This document shows positions 25,760 to 35,474 of a stretch of DNA of 64,000 nt, one piece after another (the first letter of the stretch is position 1; the number at the start of each line of letters is the position of its first letter). The stretch is from Guptibacillus hwajinpoensis (GTDB taxonomy: Bacteria; Bacillota; Bacilli; Bacillales; Guptibacillaceae). The stretch is taken from positions 496,001 through 560,000 of the forward strand of contig NZ_JAIVKU010000005.1 in NCBI RefSeq assembly GCF_020524165.1, given 5' to 3'. The notes beneath the pieces are model-generated. The model searched no databases and was not told the origin of the DNA. It worked only from the letters and a program-made list of their open reading frames with translations. The position numbers and the translations under genes are program-made.

Positions 25760-26851
25760 TTAAGTTTGGTCCATCAAAAACTTTCCATATTCGATTGGCG
25801 TTCGAAAGACCGATTCCCACTCATCGTGAATCAGCTCTCCCTCTACAAATAGGCCGCTCACATAGTCCGAAATAAAGTTACACTCTATAAAATAGGGCTT
25901 TCCCGCTCTTGTCATCCCGATATCGAATCCAAGATCCGCTAGTCTCGGAAACTGACGATCGAGAACCTCGGCGGTTTGAAGAGCTAGCTGATGAATGCTC
26001 TGCAGGAGGGTTTCATACGGAAAACTTGGATGTGAATGAGGAGCCACTTCCTCAAACGTGTACGTCGAGCCTCCCTGAGCACCGTTCGTCAGAAAGTCGC
26101 CTCCACTCGCCACTTTGACCATTACGCCTGACACCTGCCAGTCGCCCTTTCGATTCTTCTGGGTGGCGACGCGCAGATCAAACGGCTTCCCATTATACTC
26201 AGCTAGCGGAATCAATTCCTGAATTAAGTACGTATGACGGCGGAGGCGGTTAACGAGAACGGTAGGCAGCTTCGTTTTAAAATCAACTTGTTTTAGCTCC
26301 CCTTCCTTTGTTTTATAAGAAAGGCACCACCCTGTCTTCCTTCGCTCCATTTTCATTGCGCCCATGCCAAATTCTCCGTAGCTTTTTTTTAGAATAAGCT
26401 GATTGTAACGAGCTGCCATTTGATTTAAGTTGGCCATCGTAAATAGCTTTGTTTCTGGCAAGTATGGTTGAACGATCGCCTCTTTAACAAGGATTTCATG
26501 AACCTTGTGTTTTTCTACATCATAATTCGGCACATTGTAAATGAGGTGCCCTTCCTTCATTAAGGACTTAAGATGCGCGCGATAAGCTGGCAAATAATCA
26601 AGAACGCGCGTGTAAATCACTTTCGGCGCAGGAACTTCTTTTAATCGAAACGTTTCCTGCTCATATACATAAGCTTTCACTGTGATGTGCCCAGGCTTTA
26701 AATCAAAGAAACGAAAATAGCATGGCATGAAACCAAGCTCTCTCGCTGATTTCTCCCAAATGAGGAACATGCTCCGCGTGCCACCCTCTAGACCGGGCAT
26801 CGCTTCATACGTGGACTTGGGAAGAATGATTCCTAAATAATGTTCGCTCAC
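25760..26851 (-). CDS. YheC/YheD family ATP-grasp protein, second paralogue
   Basis: 363 residues. ATP-grasp elements: LILKKSYGEFGMGAM, YLIQELIPL, PFDLRVATQKNRKGDWQVSG and LADLGFDIGMTRAGKPYFIECNF. The N-terminal family-specific region is shorter than in the 22845 paralogue. AGGGGG lies 9 bp before a GTG at 26851 (start VSEHYLGIILP), preferred over the ATG at 26911. It converges on the MurF-like gene. Confidence 0.85.
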   Translation of the reverse strand: MSEHYLGIILPKSTYEAMPGLEGGTRSMFLIWEKSARELGFMPCYFRFFDLKPGHITVKAYVYEQETFRLKEVPAPKVIYTRVLDYLPAYRAHLKSLMKEGHLIYNVPNYDVEKHKVHEILVKEAIVQPYLPETKLFTMANLNQMAARYNQLILKKSYGEFGMGAMKMERRKTGWCLSYKTKEGELKQVDFKTKLPTVLVNRLRRHTYLIQELIPLAEYNGKPFDLRVATQKNRKGDWQVSGVMVKVASGGDFLTNGAQGGSTYTFEEVAPHSHPSFPYETLLQSIHQLALQTAEVLDRQFPRLADLGFDIGMTRAGKPYFIECNFISDYVSGLFVEGELIHDEWESVFRTPIEYGKFLMDQT

Positions 26852-27043
26852 AAGGATTTTCCCCCTTCGCTTTACTTTATTACGAAAAGGGGCAAAGAGG
26901 TGCCTGGTCAAGTGCTTTTCATGATGGTAACCGTAAAAATAGGCGATAACTTCATTAACGATTCAACCTGTTCATTCTATGTTTCCTTTTCGCAAAACTC
27001 TGTGAAGACGATCTTCAGTCTGCAACGTTCACTTGAATCCGAA

Positions 27044-27493
27044 TCAAACCTTTAACCTCATCACCACTTCATTTTCCATGCAGCGGATTTTTGAAAACCC
27101 AACTTTTTCATACACGCGTATCGCTGGTTTATTGTTTTGATTCACTTCCAGTTCGATGACATCAAGTTTGTCGTCATAGTTTGCTAAACCAAAGGCAATG
27201 CCTTGACGTACGAAGTCTGCGCCAGCACCCTTTCCAACGAAAGCAGGAGATAAGGCAAGACCAATCACTAAGACGCCTGCACCTGCATCTACCGTGTATT
27301 CAAATAGGCCAGCTACCTTCCCTTCATATAAAGCGACAAACCCATCACAGCCACCAGGTCCTTTGATTGGTCCCCCTTTGTCAGCAGAGATAAAATAGGG
27401 GGTCATATAGAGATCCTCAAACTTACCTTCATAGTGCCAATCCTCGATTTCATTTGCCTCTTCAACGCTAATCGGTCTGAATTTAAAATCCAT
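27044..27493 (-). CDS. GNAT family N-acetyltransferase
   Basis: 149 residues. The acetyl-CoA loop is LALSPAFVGKGAGADFV and the C-terminal motif NNKPAIRVYEKVGF. ATG at 27493 after AAGGAG. It shares the opening EIEDWHYEGKF-type motif with the protein at 49299-49775, so the two are related paralogues. Substrate unknown. Confidence 0.88.
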   Translation of the reverse strand: MDFKFRPISVEEANEIEDWHYEGKFEDLYMTPYFISADKGGPIKGPGGCDGFVALYEGKVAGLFEYTVDAGAGVLVIGLALSPAFVGKGAGADFVRQGIAFGLANYDDKLDVIELEVNQNNKPAIRVYEKVGFSKIRCMENEVVMRLKV

Positions 27494-27708
27494 TTCACTT
27501 CTCCTTTTCATCCTATTTGATAGAAGATACGTTACATGAATGTCGTGTCAGTGATCAATGAGCAAAAGAAAGATCCTTTTCTTTTGCCTCTTCTTGCTCT
27601 TCCTCAAGTACAGCCCATTGCTCTTCCCTGTGCTTGTCTCCCTTAACAATACCACAAGACGGAAGAAATGCTTTTCTAAATTAGTTCTTTCCTCCTATCA
27701 GCCATCAC

Positions 27709-27756
27709 AAAAAAAGATGGCGATTCCCTTATCGATCTCAGGGAACCTCCATCCTT
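27709..27756 (-). terminator. terminator of the MurE-like gene
   Basis: Imperfect long hairpin with outer stem GATGG/CCATC and inner stem ATTCCCT/AGGGAA; on the minus strand it runs into TTTTTTT. Confidence 0.75.
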
Positions 27757-27764
27757 TTGTTCGC

Positions 27765-29279
27765 TTAACAAGGCGTTTTCATTTGGTAGACATCCATTGA
27801 GCCGTTCTCGAAGTAATCCTCGATGACAGCAAGTTCAGAATAAGGCACGCGCTCATCACCAATGATCTGATATCCCCCAAATCCAATTCCAGTGAGGAGT
27901 ACCACATCGCCAGGTTCGGCTAGATCGAAGGCGTGATGAATCCCTTCCTCTCGGTGTAAGCGTGAATGAATGTGAGGCGCAGATGGGTTCTTGAACCCTT
28001 TCAGCACATCATTCACGACTTCCTGGCGATTCGTGTGTCCCGGCTGATCCACGCTCACAACAATTTCATCGGCCTTCCCGTCAACAACTTGAGCCATTAG
28101 AGGGCGCTTAGCCGGATCTCGTAGGCCGATGCCGGTAATCATCACAATCAACTTTCGGTACTCTACGTCGCGAACCGCTTCAAGCACATTCACAAGGGCA
28201 TCCGGCGTATGCGCATAGTCGAGCACGATCTGATAAGGGGCTTCATTCTCCACGATCTGAAAACGACCTTCAGGAGATTTAATGCTAGCGATCACAGACA
28301 AAATATCTTCTATTGTATACCCGATCTGATAACACGTTGCGATCGCAGCGAGGAGATTGGCGACGTTATAGTCTCCCACAATCGGTGCGTCGACTTGATG
28401 GTTTTCTCCAAATGCAGAAAAGGTAAACGAAGTCCCATTTGTTGATGTCTGAATCTCTTTCGCCTGCATATCGCCAATACCAGATGTGCCGTACGTAATA
28501 AGCGAACCACGAAAACGATTGATCACATCAGGGGCCATCAAAGGATCGTCAATATTCACGACAGCTCGCTTCGCCTGATCGAATAACTTTAACTTTGCTT
28601 CCTTATACGCTTCCATTGTGCCATGGAATTCAAGGTGCTCAGGGGTTAAATTCGTATGGACGGCAACATCAAAATGAATGCCGATTAATCGCTTCTGTTC
28701 AATGGCAATTGAAGTCGATTCAATCACGGCGGCCTTCATCTTTCGCTCTCGGAAGTAGGCAAGAACGCGATGAATATCCGGAGCTTCCGGCGTCGTGGGA
28801 ACAGATTGTTTAAACGTTGTTTTCTTCTGATCATCCCAAATCCCAGCCGTTCCGATACACCCTGTTCGTAATGAAAGCGCGTTTAGAAGAGAGTATGTAA
28901 AGGAGGAAACGGTCGTTTTCCCGTTCGTTCCGGTTACCCCAATCGTCACTAACGCTTCAGAAGGTGAATCATACACGATTTTCGCTAGATGGGCTAATGC
29001 CTCTCGACTATCATTCACGCAAATAAAACTAACGGACGGATACGCCACAGCATAGGTTTCTAGTAGGGGTTCATTTGTTCCAACAATGATGGTGGCACCG
29101 AGCTGAATCGCATCTTCTATAAAAACGTGTCCATCCACTTTCTCACCAGTCACACAAACAAAAGCTGCAGCTTCTTCGACTTCACGAGAATCATACACAA
29201 CGGACTTCATGCGCTGACGGGAAGGTCCAATATAATGGCCACGTAAGAGAGTTTCAATGACATATTCGTTGTTGTTCAT
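27765..29279 (-). CDS. MurE-like Mur ligase with altered substrate motifs
   Basis: 504 residues, three-domain Mur ligase: N-terminal DSREVEEAAAFVC, P-loop GVTGTNGKTT (near 117), HTNLTPEHLEFHGTMEAYKEAK (with the lysine that is carbamylated in MurE). Beyond this it departs from MurE: the DNPR motif that binds the diaminopimelate or lysine side chain is replaced by DQPGHTN, GGDRD by TGIGLRD and GKGHE by GIGFGG. It is probably a Mur ligase paralogue with a different acceptor amino acid, not the housekeeping MurE. Monocistronic, in a neighbourhood of ATP-grasp and MurF-like genes. Confidence 0.85.
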   Translation of the reverse strand: MNNNEYVIETLLRGHYIGPSRQRMKSVVYDSREVEEAAAFVCVTGEKVDGHVFIEDAIQLGATIIVGTNEPLLETYAVAYPSVSFICVNDSREALAHLAKIVYDSPSEALVTIGVTGTNGKTTVSSFTYSLLNALSLRTGCIGTAGIWDDQKKTTFKQSVPTTPEAPDIHRVLAYFRERKMKAAVIESTSIAIEQKRLIGIHFDVAVHTNLTPEHLEFHGTMEAYKEAKLKLFDQAKRAVVNIDDPLMAPDVINRFRGSLITYGTSGIGDMQAKEIQTSTNGTSFTFSAFGENHQVDAPIVGDYNVANLLAAIATCYQIGYTIEDILSVIASIKSPEGRFQIVENEAPYQIVLDYAHTPDALVNVLEAVRDVEYRKLIVMITGIGLRDPAKRPLMAQVVDGKADEIVVSVDQPGHTNRQEVVNDVLKGFKNPSAPHIHSRLHREEGIHHAFDLAEPGDVVLLTGIGFGGYQIIGDERVPYSELAVIEDYFENGSMDVYQMKTPC

Positions 29280-29416
29280 TTAACCATCCTTTTTTATCTA
29301 ATATCACTTTAATAAGATAAAGTGATTGTAATAATGGTAAAATTCCCAACATTTATGAGGTGTAAACCTTTTAAACGTGATGAATGGGTTTTGAACTGTT
29401 TTTCTGTGTGCGATAA

Positions 29417-29428
29417 GGTGACAGGCAC
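29417..29428 (-). repeat. dispersed repeat GGTGCCTGTCAC core, inverted copy
   Basis: GGTGACAGGCAC on the plus strand, that is GTGCCTGTCACC on the minus strand, between the MurE-like start and the terminator of the PLD gene. Only the core is conserved. Confidence 0.6.
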
Positions 29429-29445
29429 TGATCCATTCAGATAAA

Positions 29446-29482
29446 AAAGGGCTCGCTTCATTCATTACGAAGCGGGCCCTTT
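29446..29482 (-). terminator. terminator of the secreted PLD-like gene
   Basis: Arms AAAGGGCTCGCTTC and GAAGCGGGCCCTTT (one G-T pair) around a 9-nt loop, then T6 on the minus strand. Confidence 0.85.
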
Positions 29483-29596
29483 CAAAAAGCAAATGTACGA
29501 TTGAATTCCGTTTTAAGTTAGCACATAGGTCGATGAACGATAGATTTCCTTTTCAGCCCATCTGGTAGGATGGTTTTTTCTTAAAGAATCGATTCC

Positions 29597-31561
29597 CTAC
29601 TTCACCACACCGCCTGCACTCGTATATCGCGCATTAAACTCCTGCACAAATTGATTCGTGATGTCTGAATCATGAATAATTAAGAGATTTTCATCATTGA
29701 AATCATTTCCGTTTGTACTCCAATTCGTCGAACCTACGATGACCGTTGGATCGCTCGAAGTATCGGCATCAATAATCATCGTTTTGCTATGAAGCTTGCG
29801 GGATTCGGCATCTTGATAGACTGGTGCAGCGTTGGCCCAGCGGGTATTTGGATTGTTCGTGCTACCTGTTGCCGTTCGCCCCGTCATCTCGATACTTGCT
29901 GACCACCATTGATTCCAAAAGGAGCTATCATAGACGCCCTTCACATCAAATCCTGTTAGAGTTCCTTGCTGATCAACGTATGAACCTTCCCACTTGTTCT
30001 TCAGTTCATCAACGAGCGCTTGATCGCTCCAGGCAAAAATCGTGAAGTACGTACTAAGGTCTGCTTCTGTTTTCACAAGCTCTGCCATACGTCCAACAGC
30101 ATCATCTCCAGGTGAGAAGAACACTTCCACCGTTTTCCCACCGATCGTCACTTGATGAGCGGTATTATCGATTTTACGAGAGCTAAAGTCAGCCTGCTCA
30201 ACATCTGGATTTAGCGTGTTACTTCCCCACATCTCGTTAAATTCCGTTTCATAGATTCCTGCTAGTTCAGAAGAATTCACTTCTACAACGTGCTGCTGAT
30301 TGCCATCTAATACCCCGTTTGCCATGTTTTCATCTGATCCATAAAGACCAGTTACGGTAAAATTCCAGCTTCCTGTAAATACCCATTTATCATCAATGAG
30401 TGCAAATTTATTGTGCATCTGGTTATCAGGGGAGTAATAGGTACCATCTGTCTGCTGTTCACCCTCTACAAAAACATACCCTGTCATCTCTGTATTCCCG
30501 ACCATAATTGTTCTTTCAGGGAAATCGTTTGGTGATGAAGGTAAATTGTGATCCGCTCGCTTCGTCTGATCTTCTACTGCTAGCATAGGAGAGTCAGAGA
30601 AAACGGTTATGTCATCTGCTGTTCCAACCACTCCATCATTACCCCGCACCATTTCTTCCACATAAAGTCTCATTAACTCAAAGCGTTCAATATAATGAGG
30701 ATCCGTTGCATCTTTCGCATCTGCAATGACTCGAACCTCGACGCCTTCCGCTGCTTTTGCGAGAAGCGCGTCTACTACTTTTGGTAAGTTAATTTCATAA
30801 GTTGCAAAATCAATGCTTGTCGTTGCCTCATTGATTCGATTCAACAGACGCTCTTCCAGATTCACATTATAGTTTGCTTCATTTCCTGTTGACGCATATT
30901 GATCAAGAGCACACTTATTAAAATAGATGTTGATCGCATCTGGTTGATTGGAAACCTGATTAAGGTGCTCAGTGGTATCTGAGCAAGAGTTATCCTGAGA
31001 CCCAGCACCTGAGTTCAATGTGCCAGGTGTTCCAAGTCCTTCCGCATATGTATTTGTAGCGGTTGTCCAGTTCGACGCGTCGGTGCCACTAGTGGCGGGA
31101 TCGAGACGTGACATCGTTGCTTTGGCAGTATTATCCCCAGCATGCCAGGCATCTACTTCATCTACCAATGCGCCACTGGCATCTCGTAATTCAAGTACTT
31201 CTCCTGAATTGCTAAGCGCCCCACTATAGAGTTGATTCGCGGTTACTTCCGAAAGAGTGCCATCGTCAGTTCTTTCAAGTACAAAGTATTCATCAGCCTG
31301 AATGGATCCAGTTAAGGTAATGGATGGTGTTCCATCAGCAGCCGTTAATGTCCAGCCATCAAGAGAGATTGAATTTCCTGTGTTGTTATAAAGCTCGATC
31401 CACTCATCATTGTAATCGACCGTTGTTCCCATCCACGCCAGTTCGTTTACAACGACATCCCCAGTCGTGGCCGCAGCCGCTTCCTCTGTCGGTAACCCCA
31501 TCGGAGTAAAGATCGTTAGTGCCATACTAACGGATGCAAGTATTGATATTAATTTCTTCAT
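29597..31561 (-). CDS. secreted lamin-tail domain / phospholipase D-like protein
   Basis: 654 residues. Signal peptide 1 to about 31 (MKKLISILASVSMALTIF... ending AAAA), a lamin-tail domain (about 36-145, VVNELAWMGTTVDYNDEWIELYN), then two PLD half-domains with HKD-type motifs HNKFALIDDKWVFTGSWN and LHSKTMIIDAD...GSTNWS. Such proteins are extracellular nucleases or phosphodiesterases; nuclease activity on DNA is the likeliest reading. ATG at 31561 after GAGGGG. Both HKD motifs look intact. Confidence 0.9.
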   Translation of the reverse strand: MKKLISILASVSMALTIFTPMGLPTEEAAAATTGDVVVNELAWMGTTVDYNDEWIELYNNTGNSISLDGWTLTAADGTPSITLTGSIQADEYFVLERTDDGTLSEVTANQLYSGALSNSGEVLELRDASGALVDEVDAWHAGDNTAKATMSRLDPATSGTDASNWTTATNTYAEGLGTPGTLNSGAGSQDNSCSDTTEHLNQVSNQPDAINIYFNKCALDQYASTGNEANYNVNLEERLLNRINEATTSIDFATYEINLPKVVDALLAKAAEGVEVRVIADAKDATDPHYIERFELMRLYVEEMVRGNDGVVGTADDITVFSDSPMLAVEDQTKRADHNLPSSPNDFPERTIMVGNTEMTGYVFVEGEQQTDGTYYSPDNQMHNKFALIDDKWVFTGSWNFTVTGLYGSDENMANGVLDGNQQHVVEVNSSELAGIYETEFNEMWGSNTLNPDVEQADFSSRKIDNTAHQVTIGGKTVEVFFSPGDDAVGRMAELVKTEADLSTYFTIFAWSDQALVDELKNKWEGSYVDQQGTLTGFDVKGVYDSSFWNQWWSASIEMTGRTATGSTNNPNTRWANAAPVYQDAESRKLHSKTMIIDADTSSDPTVIVGSTNWSTNGNDFNDENLLIIHDSDITNQFVQEFNARYTSAGGVVK

Positions 31562-31890
31562 GTTAATCCCCTCTCGTGTCATCTTTCTCTTTTATGTTAC
31601 ATATTTCGACTATTTTTTTATATGATTTTAATGATAATCGTTTGTTAATTATGTTAATTTGGAATTTACAATGATCGATCGTGACAATTGTCTTACTTTT
31701 GATTTTCCTTTTTTACAATTCGTTTGCCTTACTCTCCCAACGATTCACTTGATTTAGCATGATCGATATTAAAATAATTCATCGTTTGAACAGGTAAGAA
31801 TAGAGGTGAAAAATAGGCTTTTCGAACGATTACTATGAAAATGGTACTAAGAAATGAATAGAAATAGCTAGAAAATAGCTAAAAAATAGC
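31562..31890. other. AT-rich spacer without a gene
   Basis: No open frame with a ribosome binding site. It must contain the promoter of the PLD-like gene. Just before the next terminator are three short tandem copies of AAATAGCTA-like sequence (31861-31890). Confidence 0.5.
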
Positions 31891-31895
31891 AAAAA

Positions 31896-31922
31896 GCCCA
31901 CTTCCTCAGTGAGAAAGTGGGC
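31896..31922 (-). terminator. terminator of the SSS symporter gene
   Basis: Arms GCCCACTT (31896-31903) and AAGTGGGC (31915-31922), followed on the minus strand by TTTTT. Confidence 0.85.
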
Positions 31923-31937
31923 GATTCATATGTTTAG

Positions 31938-33761
31938 TTAAAGATCCTTCTCCGAAAAATAATTTACCTGAGGTTGCTGCGTCTGACCTCCAACCTCTCT
32001 TCCTTTTTCTTTCACGGCATCTTTTGCTCGTCGAACCGCATGACCATACTTACGCTCCCAGCTCTTTGTCGCAGCGGCAAATGCGATTAGCGTCACGACC
32101 GCGAGCGCTCCTGTCGCTGGTAAGAACGATGGCGAAATCATTCCATCTGCATACGCAACGCCAATTGGCGAGAAGAGAAGATACGTTTCGCAAATGCTTG
32201 CGATGAGTAGAATACCTGCAGGGACGCTATACTTCCACGGCGTCATGTTCACTTTAGACGCTTTCGGGAAAATATAGGCTTTCTCTTGTGGCTTCCAATA
32301 AGCAATACCAAACATAATGGCGACTTCTGCTACGAATAGAATGCCGTAAATATGGATGAAATGGATGTTAACCGGAATGCCAAAGAGCTGTTCCGTTCCC
32401 CATACCATCATGTAGTAAGCCACCACATGGAAAATGATCGCAACTTTCGCGGCTAGTGCTGGTACCTTTTTCGATAGAATGCCGATGAGAACAACGGCCA
32501 CGATCGGGATGTTGAAAAAGCCAGTGAACTTACGAATTAAATCCCATAGTCCGTTCGGTGCATACATGAGCATTGGTGATACGAAAAATGTCACAACGGC
32601 GATGATCGAACCAAACCATTTACTTGCGGTGATGAGCTGTTCATCTGTGGCATCTTTTTTCATTGCCGGTTTGTAAATATCAAGTGCAAACATCGTCGAA
32701 GCACTATTTAATAGCGAGTTATATGAGCTTAACACGGCTCCAAGCAAGACAGCGAGGAAAAAGCCGGATAAGTAGGATGGAAGCACGTTCATCACAAGCG
32801 TTGGATACGCTAGATCCACGGACTTCAGCTCCCCACTGTAAAGGTGAAAGGCGATCACTCCAGGGACCATCATAAAAATCGGGATCAGCAGTTTAAAGAA
32901 TCCTGAGAAAATAACCCCTTTTTGCCCTTCTTTTAAACTTTGTGCTCCTAGCGTGCGCTGGATGACGTACTGGTTCGTCGCCCAGTAGAACATATTCGCA
33001 ATAATGAGTCCTGTAAAAATCGTACCGAATGGAACAGAATCTTCCGGACCACCAATCGCATTAAGCTTTTCTGGATTTGTGGTTGTGATGGTTTTGACAC
33101 CATCTAGAAAAGCGCCATTTCCAAGTGCGATCAGTCCAAGGATCGGAACAAGCGCACCTACAATGAGTAATCCAATCCCGTTAATCGTATCGGAAACGGC
33201 AACCGCTTTTAAACCACCGAAGATGGCATAAACAGCGCCGATAATGCCGATGCCCCAAATAACGACCCAGATTGACTGAGTATAGGTAATGTTTAGAATA
33301 TCCGGTACATCAAACAGCTTAAGCACGGCAAGTGCACCAGAATAAAGCATAGATGGAATCGTTACCAGAACGTACCCAACCATAAACAAAACGACGGTAT
33401 AGCGTCTTACACCTTCATCAAATCGTTTACTAAGAAATTCAGGAAGTGTCGTGATCGACATGTTCAAATATTTTGGCAACAGGTAAAGTCCCATCAATAC
33501 GACCGCTACCCCTGCCGTTACTTCCCATGCCATGTTTGATAAGTTTGTTCGAAACGCCTGGCCGTTCAAGCCGACCAGCTGCTCAGCCGAAAGGTTTGTT
33601 AACAAAAGTGAGCCGGCAATAAACCCACCGCTTAATCCCCTTCCTGCAAGAAAATACCCATCGGAACCGCTCGTGGTTCCTTTCGTTTTCCGATAAGCTA
33701 TGTATCCAACAAGCACCATGAATGCTATACAAGATAGCAATGTAAACCAAAGTGATTGCAT
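31938..33761 (-). CDS. sodium:solute symporter (SSS family, SglT-like)
   Basis: 607 residues with about 14 membrane helices. The SSS signature region includes YFLAGRGLSGGFIAGSLLLTNLSAEQ and YAIFGGLKAVAVSDTINGIG. Members use the sodium gradient to import sugars or organic solutes; the long form with a C-terminal pair of helices and cytoplasmic tail resembles SLC5 sugar transporters. GGAGGAG precedes the ATG at 33761; the longer frame to 33848 has no such site. Single-gene unit. Confidence 0.9.
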   Translation of the reverse strand: MQSLWFTLLSCIAFMVLVGYIAYRKTKGTTSGSDGYFLAGRGLSGGFIAGSLLLTNLSAEQLVGLNGQAFRTNLSNMAWEVTAGVAVVLMGLYLLPKYLNMSITTLPEFLSKRFDEGVRRYTVVLFMVGYVLVTIPSMLYSGALAVLKLFDVPDILNITYTQSIWVVIWGIGIIGAVYAIFGGLKAVAVSDTINGIGLLIVGALVPILGLIALGNGAFLDGVKTITTTNPEKLNAIGGPEDSVPFGTIFTGLIIANMFYWATNQYVIQRTLGAQSLKEGQKGVIFSGFFKLLIPIFMMVPGVIAFHLYSGELKSVDLAYPTLVMNVLPSYLSGFFLAVLLGAVLSSYNSLLNSASTMFALDIYKPAMKKDATDEQLITASKWFGSIIAVVTFFVSPMLMYAPNGLWDLIRKFTGFFNIPIVAVVLIGILSKKVPALAAKVAIIFHVVAYYMMVWGTEQLFGIPVNIHFIHIYGILFVAEVAIMFGIAYWKPQEKAYIFPKASKVNMTPWKYSVPAGILLIASICETYLLFSPIGVAYADGMISPSFLPATGALAVVTLIAFAAATKSWERKYGHAVRRAKDAVKEKGREVGGQTQQPQVNYFSEKDL

Positions 33762-33976
33762 CTTGACTCCTCCTCCACCTAATGAAAAATAATTTCTCGA
33801 TTTATCGTAGTAGGAGGAATAACCTTTTTTCATAAGTGATAAACACATTTTTGAAATGGAGCCTAAAAAAAGGCGAAAGTTAGTAGAAAAGACACGTAGA
33901 TTGGAAGGAATTCTCCCAGGGTTTTAAAACGCAAACAAGGAACTGCCAATTAACGGAGTCCCTTGTCTTAATCGGA

Positions 33977-35167
33977 TTATTTTTTTACCAGCTGATCTAC
34001 CTTTTCTGTCATCCAGTGAAAAGCCCGAGCTGCGATCAGCTGTTCAAAATCATCCTCAACCTCTTGCATGCAGTTCTTAAAAATCTCTACGAAATCACTC
34101 CAGTAAAATACGGTTAACCCCTGAACATTTGAAAACCGATTCTCAAACGGCTGACCTTTCTCTGTCAGTTCTCTACTATATCTTTCTACCGCTGAAACAC
34201 CTTTCGACGAAATCGCATCATCCAAGATAAGAAGCGAAAAATAAAAATCTTTTCCTTTTGCATAATAGGAGCCGACGTCAAGATTTCGTAGAATCTGGTT
34301 TCTCTCCTGATCATGCGTCGTTCCAGTGGAAATGTCGGATTTGAACTTTGCTTCGATGAACCAGACGAAAGCGTCACTCTCCATCATGACATCCACTTCC
34401 GTTGCACCTTCTGCCTTTTGGTTCCCTCGTAGAGATGGTCGAATCGATTCCCAGAGCTTGATCGTTAAATTGTGAGGGATCTGGTTAGGGAGAACTTGTT
34501 TTTTGAGATTGAATGTTGTCTGATTAATTCCTTTAGAAATCAGTTCAGTATACCAGTGGTTTGGATTGATTTGTTGAAGCGATTGAAACACATTCCACGT
34601 GAGGGCGTCTTCACTATTTTCACTTCTCAGATGCTTGGTTTTCATACTTCTCATGGAGGATAAAATTGGATTGTATTTATCAAGCAGCAAATTATCTCGG
34701 AAGTTATCGTATTCGAAGACGCCAGTTTTTGAGAGACTACCATTTTTCGTAATCACTTGATTGCGAGAATTGAAATCTTCATATGAAAAATACTGGCGAC
34801 CTGGGGTATTCGGTGTCACTTTTGGTCGGTGAGGTAATGGTGTTTCTAGTTCAAGAATCCAAAACATGTAGGCTTGTCCTGGTTTTTCAAAACCGAATCC
34901 TTTTTTACGATCTTGGATGTAGGTAAGAATTCTCTCTTGAGTTTGTAAGTCAAAACGTGTGAGATCTGCCGATGTAGGATTGTAGGGAGGCATAAGTACC
35001 AGGCGATCACGAACGGTGTAGATCGTTTCAACAAACCCACCTCTTTCACGAAAAGCGACATACGGTGTTTCTTTGTAAAGATAATGACTGGGAAACGCAT
35101 GGATCTTGTGCTCATAAATGATCTTACTTGTGCCACTTGCCGGGAGAGTTAACACATTTTGATTCAT
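33977..35167 (-). CDS. PD-(D/E)XK nuclease superfamily protein, orphan
   Basis: 396 residues. The C-terminal half carries a candidate nuclease core TEVDVMMESDAFVWFIEAKFK, with the D...EAK spacing typical of restriction-endonuclease-like folds (near 262-284). The N-terminal half has no domain I recognise. No methyltransferase, helicase or other partner lies next to it, so a role in restriction or defence is speculative. ATG at 35167. Confidence 0.65.
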   Translation of the reverse strand: MNQNVLTLPASGTSKIIYEHKIHAFPSHYLYKETPYVAFRERGGFVETIYTVRDRLVLMPPYNPTSADLTRFDLQTQERILTYIQDRKKGFGFEKPGQAYMFWILELETPLPHRPKVTPNTPGRQYFSYEDFNSRNQVITKNGSLSKTGVFEYDNFRDNLLLDKYNPILSSMRSMKTKHLRSENSEDALTWNVFQSLQQINPNHWYTELISKGINQTTFNLKKQVLPNQIPHNLTIKLWESIRPSLRGNQKAEGATEVDVMMESDAFVWFIEAKFKSDISTGTTHDQERNQILRNLDVGSYYAKGKDFYFSLLILDDAISSKGVSAVERYSRELTEKGQPFENRFSNVQGLTVFYWSDFVEIFKNCMQEVEDDFEQLIAARAFHWMTEKVDQLVKK

Positions 35168-35245
35168 CCCATCACCACTTCCATTTAATGTATGATGCTA
35201 GATTTATTGTACTATATCCTAGGATGAAGAGGTAAATAGATGTCC

Positions 35246-35449
35246 TTATTTTTTAGGTTTTTCATTCACCACTCGTTTCATATTCCTTCTAAAAATGAAC
35301 AGCAAGATACCACCTATGATGATCCAGATAAAATAGAGAGTAGGTAATCCTAAATCATAGACAAAGGCATAGCCCGCAACAAGAAGCACGCTTACTAAAT
35401 AAAAACATCCTAGAAACAAATATATGCTTCGAACAACTGTATATCGCAT
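35246..35449 (-). CDS. small two-helix membrane protein
   Basis: 67 residues, two membrane helices (about 5-27 and 34-52) and a basic tail RRNMKRVVNEKPKK. The ATG at 35449 is 5 bp from GAGGTG. Function unknown. Confidence 0.65.
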   Translation of the reverse strand: MRYTVVRSIYLFLGCFYLVSVLLVAGYAFVYDLGLPTLYFIWIIIGGILLFIFRRNMKRVVNEKPKK

Positions 35450-35474
35450 CATGACACCTCGCAATTTATTTGGC

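Noticed and set aside
26895..26915. Further copy of the GGTGCCTGTCAC repeat
   Set aside because: Reads GGTGCCTGGTCAAG, with an inserted base and no similarity beyond the core; may be chance.
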